Shown: piece by piece, positions 1 to 5,751 of the stretch | How positions within the stretch are numbered: position 1 is the stretch's first letter | Layout: each line of letters starts with the position of its first letter | Origin: Candidatus Cloacimonadota bacterium | GTDB taxonomy: Bacteria; Cloacimonadota; Cloacimonadia; JGIOTU-2 | DNA: 11,666 bases | Assembly: GCA_021158425.1 (NCBI GenBank) | Contig: JAGGUR010000142.1 | Location: 1 to 11,666 of the forward strand | Direction: 5' to 3' | Made by a program: the position numbers and the translations under genes | The notes under the pieces: generated by a model | The model's input: the letters and a program-made list of their open reading frames with translations, nothing else | What the model was told of the DNA's origin: nothing | The model's database searches: none

Positions 1-1567
1 GCTGGGTTTTTTGGTCTAATAATTCATTTGCCCGACTTACAACTTCCGAGGTTAGCTCATATTCACGAGCAATATCCAGTGCATAGCTACTTCCCGGAAA
101 ACCAACATCAAGTTGATAAGTTGGAGAGAGGTTCTCATGGTCAAATCTCATAGAAGCATTCTCACATAAAGGATGTTCAGATGCAAAAATCTTTAACTTA
201 TTAAGATGCGTTGTGATAACAACCCTTGATTTCTTTTCAACCAATTTTTCCAGGATTGCCTGGGCAAGAGCAGAACCTTCTTCCGGGTCTGTGCCAGAGC
301 CAAGTTCATCAATCAGGACCAAACTTTTTTCATCAGCCTGATTTAAGATAATCTTTATTTTTTCTATATGTGATGAGAAAGTACTTATTGAATCTTCAAT
401 AGACTGCTCGTCGTTAATATCTGTGAAAAAATTTTGAAAAATACCTACTTCCGCATTTTCCGCTGGTACCATCAAACCGGAAAGTGCCATAAGCGTAAGC
501 AAGCCAATAGCTTTTAATGCTACAGTCTTTCCGCCAGTATTCACGCCAGATATAACCAAAGTTCGGAACTCGTCACCCAGATTTAGAGAAAATGGGACAA
601 CTTTATCCTTCTCGTTTATGGATGAGTAAAGCAAGGGATGGCAAGCGTTTATAAATCTAAGTGATGGCTCTCCAAGAATTTTTGGAACAGTCGCTCCAAT
701 TTCTCTGCAGTATTGAGCAGTCGCATTAAGGAAATCAATCTTTTGAAGTATCTTAAGATTTTGAAGTAGAATTTCTTTTTGTTCCTGGATGTTATGATAT
801 AATTCTCTTAGAATCTTTTGTATCTCTGCTCTCTCTTCTTCATCAAGATTTATAAGCGAATTATTTAATTCTACGGCAGATAACGGTTCCAGAAAAACAG
901 AAGCAGCAGTTTGAGAATGTCCGTGCACAATACCTTTCAGTATACTGTTCCCACCTTCCTTAACAGGAATTACATAACGATTATCACGAATAGTTACAAT
1001 TTTGTCCTGGATTACATTCTCGTATTGTTTTTGTGTCAGAATGTCTTCTAATTGTGAGTAGACTTTTTCCCTGGTTCTCTTACGCTTTTTTCTAATCTTT
1101 GATAGATTCTCACTGGCACTATCCTTGATTTCCCCTTTACGGTCAAATGTGCAATCAAATTGTTTTTCTAATTGTCCAGTGATTACAATATTCTTAACGA
1201 TATTGAAAAGATGAGGAAAGTTTTGTTCTTTAATAGATTCATTTTTTCGCAGAGCATTGGCTATCTTGATATTGCAATAAAAGGATAGGAATTCTTGAAT
1301 AGTAAAATACTCTTCTCTTTTTAGCTGCGGGAATAGAGATTCGGTATCTGCCAATCCATCAAGATTAAAACTGTTTTTCTGTCCCCGCGAAAGCGGAGAG
1401 AGGAATTCAACCGCGTCATAAAGTTCAGAAAGCCTCTTTTCAATTTCAGATTTATTTGTAAGAGGTTGCAGTTGGTCAACTAGCTTTTCCCCTAAACTTG
1501 AAGTGCAATTATTTTTTATTAACGCTTTGACTTTATTGAATTCTAATTCTTCAAAAGCGTTTTTCAT
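1..1567 (-). CDS. mutS2: MutS2 family ATPase/endonuclease, 3'-truncated by window edge
   Basis: The reverse strand is open from an ATG at 1567 to the left edge, giving residues 1-522. MutS2 proteins usually have about 780 residues, so the last third, including the Smr nuclease domain, lies outside. Visible parts are an N-terminal MutS-like core and clamp region rich in charged helices (about 1-320), a Walker A motif GVNTGGKT (341-348), a Walker B strand LVLIDELGSGTDPEEG (from 416, with D420 and E421) and an ITTHL segment shortly after. The family consists of dimeric ATPases that bind branched DNA; it is linked to suppression of homologous recombination and, in Bacillus, to rescue of collided ribosomes. 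The start overlaps the cvpA stop in an ATGA and has no clear Shine-Dalgarno sequence, which suggests coupled translation. An oddity is Val in place of the usual Pro in Walker A (usually GPNTGGKT). Family assignment is firm; the function in this organism is inferred. Confidence 0.95.
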   Translation of the reverse strand, partial: MKNAFEELEFNKVKALIKNNCTSSLGEKLVDQLQPLTNKSEIEKRLSELYDAVEFLSPLSRGQKNSFNLDGLADTESLFPQLKREEYFTIQEFLSFYCNIKIANALRKNESIKEQNFPHLFNIVKNIVITGQLEKQFDCTFDRKGEIKDSASENLSKIRKKRKRTREKVYSQLEDILTQKQYENVIQDKIVTIRDNRYVIPVKEGGNSILKGIVHGHSQTAASVFLEPLSAVELNNSLINLDEEERAEIQKILRELYHNIQEQKEILLQNLKILQKIDFLNATAQYCREIGATVPKILGEPSLRFINACHPLLYSSINEKDKVVPFSLNLGDEFRTLVISGVNTGGKTVALKAIGLLTLMALSGLMVPAENAEVGIFQNFFTDINDEQSIEDSISTFSSHIEKIKIILNQADEKSLVLIDELGSGTDPEEGSALAQAILEKLVEKKSRVVITTHLNKLKIFASEHPLCENASMRFDHENLSPTYQLDVGFPGSSYALDIAREYELTSEVVSRANELLDQKTQ

Positions 1568-2136
1568 TGATGAGGGTATTGGGGTATCTGAAAAACATCC
1601 TTTTTCTTTTTATTGATTTCGTCTAACACTTTTTTGTAGAATTCGTTTTCCTTAATCGCCTTATCAATTCCAGTAGTTGACAAAAATTTTACTGTATTTA
1701 AACTTATCCATTTGACAATTTTTGCATCAGTAATTACACTTTTACTATTATCGCTGATTGGTAGCCATTGGACAGAAAAAGAAATTAGAAAAATCAGAAT
1801 AAATGCTTTTATTCCGCCAAGCATCAAACCTAAAATTCTATCAAAAAAGCCCAAATGCAGAATATTAACTGTTTTTTTCAGCAAATGAACGAATACATTT
1901 AGTAATATTATAACTCCAATGAATACAACAACTCCACCAATAATATTTGTAAATTTACCAGATATGGAGAAAGTATTCCTTAGAAAATTTGCAACAGCAG
2001 GCGCAAATCTTACGGAGAATGCTAAAGCAACTATCCAGCCAAATAATCGTAATAGACCTACTAAAAATCCTGCTCTCAATCCTAAGATTGCAAAAAGGAT
2101 AATTATTGCATACGCTAATATATTAACTATTTCCAT
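1564..2136 (-). CDS. cvpA: CvpA family membrane protein
   Basis: A 190-residue membrane protein with four hydrophobic segments at about 4-22, 25-45, 63-86 and 101-123, followed by a polar, Lys-rich C-terminal tail. The CvpA signatures are GLRAGFLVGLLRLFGW (19-34) near the first hairpin and GFFDRILGLMLGGIKAF (96-112) entering the last helix. Family members sit in the inner membrane; they were named for a role in colicin V production in E. coli and have been tied to envelope stress tolerance, but the molecular activity is not settled. The last base before its TGA begins the mutS2 ATG, a 4-base overlap. A cvpA-mutS2 neighbourhood is also known in Firmicutes, so the linkage supports both calls. 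No strong ribosome binding site lies directly upstream. The start chosen is the first ATG and gives a full N-terminal helix. Confidence 0.9.
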   Translation of the reverse strand: MEIVNILAYAIIILFAILGLRAGFLVGLLRLFGWIVALAFSVRFAPAVANFLRNTFSISGKFTNIIGGVVVFIGVIILLNVFVHLLKKTVNILHLGFFDRILGLMLGGIKAFILIFLISFSVQWLPISDNSKSVITDAKIVKWISLNTVKFLSTTGIDKAIKENEFYKKVLDEINKKKKDVFQIPQYPHQ

Positions 2137-2174
2137 ATTAAATAAAAGGAATTTCCCTTATGTCTGGCGCCTGT

Positions 2175-2192
2175 CTCCCGATTTATCGGGAG
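2175..2192. repeat. Perfect CCCGAT/ATCGGG hairpin between rpsU and cvpA
   Basis: CTCCCGATTTATCGGGAG is an 8-base stem with a TT loop. Neither strand has a following T-run, so it is not a typical intrinsic terminator. The same core recurs at 5316-5331 and, with one or two changes, at 5332-5348 and 5556-5573, which points to a dispersed repeat. In the rpsU-cvpA transcript it could act as a processing or partial-termination hairpin; that is inference. Confidence 0.65.
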
Positions 2193-2237
2193 CCAAGACT
2201 GACCGAGACCGATTGTTACAGTTACCTACTGCCCGAG

Positions 2238-2432
2238 TTACCTATTAAAATATCGATTCTTCTTTATTTTCCTCAATGCCTCTTTCAGTTCTCTTCTTTT
2301 TCTATCACTTGGCTTTTCGTAATAACGATTTTTTTTAAGGTCAGAAAGAATACCCGACCTTTGGACTTTTCTGTTAAACCGTCGGAATGCATTATCAAAA
2401 TTTTCATCTTTTCTAATTATTACTTTTGGCAC
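2238..2432 (-). CDS. rpsU: 30S ribosomal protein bS21 (GTG start)
   Basis: A 64-residue, strongly basic protein that matches bS21 along its whole length: MPKVIIRKDENFDNAFRRF at the start, an RSGIL segment, then YYEKPSDRKRRELKEA and a Lys/Arg-rich tail. bS21 sits on the 30S platform near the 3' end of 16S rRNA and takes part in initiation. The start codon is GTG (2430-2432), supported by GAGGT at 2441-2445 with 8 bases of spacing; no in-frame ATG fits better. The gene precedes cvpA and mutS2 on the same strand, with a 101-base gap holding a hairpin, so it may lead that operon. In several bacteria rpsU is under feedback control, but nothing here shows this directly. The short length is normal for the family. 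Confidence 0.95.
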   Translation of the reverse strand: MPKVIIRKDENFDNAFRRFNRKVQRSGILSDLKKNRYYEKPSDRKRRELKEALRKIKKNRYFNR

Positions 2433-2440
2433 TAAATTTC

Positions 2441-2445
2441 ACCTC
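2441..2445 (-). promoter_or_regulatory. Ribosome binding site of rpsU
   Basis: On the minus strand GAGGT lies 8 bases before the GTG at 2432. It decides the start in favour of GTG. The strong Shine-Dalgarno sequence contrasts with the weak or absent ones before cvpA and mutS2. Confidence 0.7.
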
Positions 2446-2463
2446 ATTACTTTTTTATTAAAA

Positions 2464-2489
2464 ATTATATAACTTAATATTTCTGTCAA
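2464..2489 (-). promoter_or_regulatory. Candidate sigma70-type promoter for rpsU
   Basis: Minus strand: TTGACA (2489-2484) followed after 14 bases by TATAAT (2469-2464), about 30 bases before the rpsU start. Both hexamers match the sigma70 consensus perfectly, but 14 bases is shorter than the usual 16-18 and the region is very AT-rich, so chance similarity is possible. The position between the divergent rpsU and the plus-strand barrel gene is right for a promoter. Confidence 0.4.
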
Positions 2490-2596
2490 TTTATTTATGA
2501 ATTTATGAATTCTTTTTAAATTTTATCCTCAAAAAATTGACAGGATAATAACTATTCAAATCTTTCTGAAAAAAGGTTCTTGGGAAAGTATAGATT

Positions 2597-3400
2597 ATGA
2601 AATTTTTAACTTTTTTTACTATCTTATTTTTGCTGCCAACTTTTTTGTTCTCTGCATTTCTACAACTTTCACCTTCAGCAAGACTGGCATCAGTCTCTGA
2701 TATATCAGCACTTGAGCAAAGTCCATCCTCCATTTTCTATAATCCGTCAATTTTTAAAAACCAACTTTCACTGACTTCATCATATTTCATACCATTTTCT
2801 ATTAATGACTTGTCCTATAAAAATTTAGTAGCTGGGTATAGTCTCGGAAAATTTAATATCGCTACAGGATTGCAAGAATTAAGCAATGAAATTTACAAAG
2901 AACAAACTGGCATTTTAGCAACTAATTTTGAAATCAGCCATAATTTTACTCTGGGATTTGACTATCGTTTCCTCAGAAAAGAAATCTCTACAATGAACAA
3001 TGAAAATGCTTCCCAGTTTGATGTGGGAATACTGGCAACTGTGAAAAAATTCAGGCTCTTCTCCTCATTTTATAATATAACATTCAGCAAAATAGGAAAT
3101 GACGAAATCCCACAGGAAAGCAGAACAGGGATAACTTATCAAATTTATGATAATCTGAAATCCGGAATATGCCTGGTAAAAGAACTGGGGTATGACTTCT
3201 CTTTTAACTTTGGGGTTGTTTATTATCCTTTTAAAGCATTAGGAATTCTAAGCGGATTCCACACCGAACCTACCAATAACCAATTCTCTGCTGGATTAGA
3301 ATTCAAAATTTATAACCTTCTAATAAATTATGGAATAAAAACACATGAATATTTAGAGCTAACTCATTACTTCACAATATCATATCAATTGACCAGATGA
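2597..3400 (+). CDS. PorV/UPF0164-like outer-membrane beta-barrel protein
   Basis: A 267-residue protein with a signal peptide (about 1-19, ending FLFSA), then a segment PSARLASVSDISALEQSPSS followed by IFYNPS (about 26-52). This resembles the conserved N-terminal segment of UPF0164/PorV-type barrels, where an ASALYWNPA-like motif occupies the IFYNPS position. The remainder alternates short amphipathic strands with turns, as in an outer-membrane barrel, and ends with ISYQLTR. It is shorter than most family members (about 300-350). PorV-type proteins work as outer-membrane partners of type IX secretion in Bacteroidota, but the wider family has many members of unknown role, and nothing here shows a secretion function. 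The stop overlaps the next ATG in an ATGA, so the two genes form a coupled pair. The ATG has only a weak GGGAAAG-like sequence upstream; the signal peptide supports this start. Confidence 0.7.
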   Translation: MKFLTFFTILFLLPTFLFSAFLQLSPSARLASVSDISALEQSPSSIFYNPSIFKNQLSLTSSYFIPFSINDLSYKNLVAGYSLGKFNIATGLQELSNEIYKEQTGILATNFEISHNFTLGFDYRFLRKEISTMNNENASQFDVGILATVKKFRLFSSFYNITFSKIGNDEIPQESRTGITYQIYDNLKSGICLVKELGYDFSFNFGVVYYPFKALGILSGFHTEPTNNQFSAGLEFKIYNLLINYGIKTHEYLELTHYFTISYQLTR

Positions 3401-5226
3401 GAAGATTATTGCTTATTGTTTTCTTAATCATTTTCTCCCTTCAAATTTATGCTGATGAAGAACAGATGGAGAAACTCTTTTCAACTGAAGAGGAAACATA
3501 TAAAATAACTGAACTGTATAACCACCTTCAAAATCTAAAGAAAAATAAAATCAATATAAATGATGCTAAATATCAGGATTTGATAATGCTTCCCTGGCTT
3601 TCTCCTGTTCAGATTGAAAATATTATACATTTTAGAAAACAAAAAAATATTACAAACAAGAATCAACTTAAAAAAGCAGGAATTTCGGATGATACCATTG
3701 AAGAAATCCTTCCATACATTTCATTTAGAAAATCATCCCCAATCTATTTACAAAGCAGAATTAGAGCAGAATATAAATTTGATTCAGAATATAGTAGCCC
3801 TGCAAAATTTTATCAAAAACATTCTATAAGCTGGAAAAATTATAAACTATATTTTATTTCGCAAAAGGATGAAGGAGAGAAGGATTTCTGGGATTTCTTG
3901 AGTGGGAGTTTCTCTGCAAAAAACATTGGTATCCTTGATAAAATAATCATTGGAAATTATAGATTGGCATTTGGTCAGGGAATTATCTTTGCGCCGAAAT
4001 TGGGACTTTCAAAAGGAGGAAATGCCACACACCAACCCATCAAACACTTCTCCAATATCAAATCATACACAAGCACAAATGAAGTATATTCTTTATTTGG
4101 TGGAGCTTTCAAATTAAAGATTGGTAAATTCGGCATTATCCCTTTTTATTCTGACTATAAATTGGACGCTAATATTCAAGATGGTTGTATTAAAAGCATA
4201 GACATAACAGGATTCCATCGTACTGAAACTGAGAAAGAAAAGAAAGATAAAGTAAGAGAAAAAATTTACGGGACTCATCTATATTATGGAAATACAAGTC
4301 AGATAGGATTTACTGCACTTCATACAAAATACAACCTGCCATTTTCCGATTCACACTTTAAACAGGAACAAAGTATCTTTGGATTAGATTATAATCTGAA
4401 ATATTACAATTTCAATTTCTTTGGTGAAGGGGCTACTGCTAATAAGAAAGGTTCATATCTTTTAGGAATCTTTTGGGAAAAGGAGAATTTTGAAAATCTG
4501 ATAATATACAGGAATTACGACAAATACTTTCCTGCGTTTCATGGCAACCCATTTCATACAGGCGGAAATTTTGATAATGAGACAGGAATTTATTACGGAA
4601 TTTCGTTTCGCCCATTTGCTCATTCAAAAATAGATATGTATCTTGATATCTACAAATTTCCAAAACAGAAATCTCTGGAAAATATGCCAACCTATGGCTT
4701 TGACAAATTTCTACAATTTGAGAAAAGATGGAGTTCTTCTAAAATGCGTTTTACTTTCCACCAAAAGCAGTCAGAAAGATGGCGAACTATTTCTGAAGAG
4801 AGCAAAATCTACCAAATTGAGAGAAATACTTTTCGCTTAGATTGGTGGCAACTCATCAACAAGAAAATGGAAATAAAATTAAGAGGTGAATATACCTTTC
4901 ATCAGTATAAAAACGCTGACAAATATGATGCTGGAATATTGCTTTACCAGGATTTCAAATTTATGTTTTCACCAAAACTTACACATCACATCCGCATCTG
5001 CCAATATCATACCGATGATATAATCCTTTATATGTATGAGAATGATTTAGATGGAATTATGCTAAACTCTCAGTTCAAAGGTGATGGAATTTTTGGATAT
5101 ATTTTACTGAAGTATGATTTTGGAAGGCATTTTTCTTTACAGATGAAATATGCAAAAAAAATCTGGAAGGAAAAGAAATTAGAAAGGTCTCAACAAATAA
5201 AAGTGCAAATTGAGAATAGATTATGA
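3397..5226 (+). CDS. Helix-hairpin-helix domain protein with C-terminal barrel-like region
   Basis: A 609-residue protein with a signal peptide (about 1-19, MRRLLLIVF to QIYA), a helical linker, and a ComEA-like HhH pair: ININDAKYQDLIMLPWLSP (52-70) leading to an IIHFR helix, then NQLKKAGISDDTIEEILPYI (89-108). The usual hairpin Gly residues (LPGIGP) are replaced (LPWLSP), so DNA binding is doubtful. Residues from about 115 to the end are rich in aromatic, alternating strands (for example IIIGNYRLAFGQGIIFAPK, about 180-198) and look like an outer-membrane beta-barrel. Proteins with this layout occur in Bacteroidota and relatives as HhH domain-containing proteins of unknown function. It is translated from an ATG overlapping the upstream stop and lacks its own clear Shine-Dalgarno sequence, so it is coupled to the barrel gene before it. 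It may be a periplasm-facing HhH plug or docking domain on a barrel; that is inference. Confidence 0.75.
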   Translation: MRRLLLIVFLIIFSLQIYADEEQMEKLFSTEEETYKITELYNHLQNLKKNKININDAKYQDLIMLPWLSPVQIENIIHFRKQKNITNKNQLKKAGISDDTIEEILPYISFRKSSPIYLQSRIRAEYKFDSEYSSPAKFYQKHSISWKNYKLYFISQKDEGEKDFWDFLSGSFSAKNIGILDKIIIGNYRLAFGQGIIFAPKLGLSKGGNATHQPIKHFSNIKSYTSTNEVYSLFGGAFKLKIGKFGIIPFYSDYKLDANIQDGCIKSIDITGFHRTETEKEKKDKVREKIYGTHLYYGNTSQIGFTALHTKYNLPFSDSHFKQEQSIFGLDYNLKYYNFNFFGEGATANKKGSYLLGIFWEKENFENLIIYRNYDKYFPAFHGNPFHTGGNFDNETGIYYGISFRPFAHSKIDMYLDIYKFPKQKSLENMPTYGFDKFLQFEKRWSSSKMRFTFHQKQSERWRTISEESKIYQIERNTFRLDWWQLINKKMEIKLRGEYTFHQYKNADKYDAGILLYQDFKFMFSPKLTHHIRICQYHTDDIILYMYENDLDGIMLNSQFKGDGIFGYILLKYDFGRHFSLQMKYAKKIWKEKKLERSQQIKVQIENRL

Positions 5227-5231
5227 AACTC

Positions 5232-5272
5232 GAAACTTGAAACCAGGAAAACAAATACAGATTTCAAGTATC
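5232..5272. repeat. Inverted repeat just after the HhH gene
   Basis: GAAACTTGAAA (5232-5242) pairs with TTTCAAGTATC (5262-5272) at 10 of 11 positions around a 19-base loop. It starts six bases after the stop codon. No T-run follows, so it could be a weak transcript-end structure or simply the first of the repeat tract. Confidence 0.5.
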
Positions 5273-5279
5273 AAGAATC

Positions 5280-5348
5280 CCACCTTCGCTATGCTTCGGT
5301 GGACGGGCAAGTTTCTCCCGATTTATCGGGATCCCGACTTTGTCGGGA
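5280..5348. repeat. Three consecutive hairpins
   Basis: CCACC (5280-5284) pairs with GGTGG (5298-5302). TCCCGAT (5316-5322) pairs with ATCGGGA (5325-5331). TCCCGAC (5332-5338) pairs with GTCGGGA (5342-5348). The last two abut head to tail and look like diverged copies of one hairpin, the same family as 2175-2192. Confidence 0.65.
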
Positions 5349-5373
5349 CAGTTTCAAAGAAATCAGTAGTTAA

Positions 5374-5391
5374 ATGAAACATACATGTCCC
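5374..5391. repeat. Left direct repeat flanking the compound palindrome
   Basis: ATGAAACATACATGTCCC here matches ATGAAACACTCATGTCCC at 5606-5623 at 16 of 18 positions. The two copies bracket the palindromic element at 5445-5586 but are not immediately adjacent to it. Confidence 0.6.
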
Positions 5392-5444
5392 AATAATCGT
5401 GACGCACCCGTCTGGACGCCGAGCCTGAAAGGATGATGAAAATA

Positions 5445-5586
5445 ACACACCCCCTCCGATGAATCGGAGACCCCTCTTGATAGAGGGGAATCCCAAAAAA
5501 TCCCCTCTTGTTGAGCGGAGCGAAATCCCGATTTTTCTCGGGGAGAGGGGTGGACATCCCGATTCATCGGGATGGACGGGGTGTGT
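5445..5586. repeat. Compound palindromic repeat element (possible MITE-like unit)
   Basis: A 142-base unit bounded by ACACACCCC (5445-5453) and its exact reverse complement GGGGTGTGT (5578-5586). Inside is a chain of stems: CTCCGAT/ATCGGAG (5454-5469), CCCCTC/GAGGGG (5471-5488), CCCCTC/GAGGGG (5502-5550) enclosing CCCGA/TCGGG (5527-5542), and ATCCCGAT/ATCGGGAT (5556-5573). No transposase or other gene is inside. From memory, similar elements with ACACACCCC ends are scattered in some environmental genomes and are often mis-annotated as small proteins; I cannot verify copy number here. It could be a non-autonomous mobile palindrome or a REP-like structure. Confidence 0.65.
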
Positions 5587-5605
5587 AACCTGCGTGCTAT
5601 TACAT

Positions 5606-5623
5606 ATGAAACACTCATGTCCC
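5606..5623. repeat. Right direct repeat flanking the compound palindrome
   Basis: Second copy of the 18-base direct repeat (see 5374-5391). Its end overlaps a further hairpin, TGTCCCGA (5618-5625) with TCGGGACA (5633-5640), an 8-base stem with a 7-base loop. Confidence 0.6.
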
Positions 5624-5696
5624 GAAAACAAATCGGGACACAAAGGAGTATGAAAATTATATGCAGAGACTGAAACATCAAATAATAAGAGAAGAA

Positions 5697-5740
5697 TCCG
5701 CCGGCTGGCGGACTCTGTGTTCTCTGTGTCTCTGCGGTGA
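5697..5740 (+). repeat. Short hairpin plus TCTGTGT-type repeat before gpmI
   Basis: TCCGCC (5697-5702) pairs with GGCGGA (5707-5712). It is followed by a phrase of the form CTCTGTGTTCTCTGTG, then TCTCTGCGGTGA. From memory, closely similar phrases occur many times in unrelated environmental genomes, which suggests a dispersed repeat; this was not checked. It ends where the gpmI ribosome binding site begins. Confidence 0.45.
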
Positions 5741-5742
5741 GG
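5739..5742 (+). promoter_or_regulatory. Ribosome binding site of gpmI, inside the repeat end
   Basis: GAGG at 5739-5742 lies 9 bases before the ATG at 5752. A GTG at 5737 is in frame and would add five residues (MRYFQ), but it would place the GAGG inside the coding sequence. The downstream ATG also gives the usual GpmI N-terminus. Confidence 0.65.
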
Positions 5743-5751
5743 TATTTTCAG

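Larger units (their letters stand above)
5227..5751. other. Repeat-dense intergenic region without a gene
   Basis: About 525 bases between the HhH gene and gpmI, made mostly of inverted repeats that are listed separately. It is richer in G and C than the genes on either side. Reading frames of 64-106 codons exist on both strands, but they are translations of the palindromes and have no ribosome binding sites or protein-like composition. No intrinsic terminator with a T-run was found after the HhH gene. No promoter for gpmI was recognised. Confidence 0.75.

Noticed and set aside
2175..2192. Hairpin after rpsU as an intrinsic terminator
   Set aside because: No T-run follows on either strand, and the same hairpin recurs elsewhere as a repeat.
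1919..2435. Plus-strand frames opposite cvpA and rpsU (1919-2248 and 2160-2435)
   Set aside because: They run antisense to two recognised genes and have no family features.
2537..2542. TTGACA as -35 of a plus-strand promoter for the barrel gene
   Set aside because: No acceptable -10 hexamer lies 16-18 bases downstream, and no Bacteroidota-type TAnnTTTG was found.
5280..5640. CRISPR array
   Set aside because: The repeats are hairpins of differing size without regular spacing or unique equal-length spacers, and no cas gene is near.
5323..5681. Overlapping reading frames of 64-106 codons on both strands, such as 5459-5653 plus and 5370-5681 minus
   Set aside because: They translate the palindromic repeats, overlap each other in several frames, lack ribosome binding sites and resemble known mis-annotated repeat proteins.
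5737..5751. GTG at 5737 as the gpmI start
   Set aside because: The ATG at 5752 has a well-spaced GAGG and gives the standard N-terminus with active-site numbering close to known enzymes.
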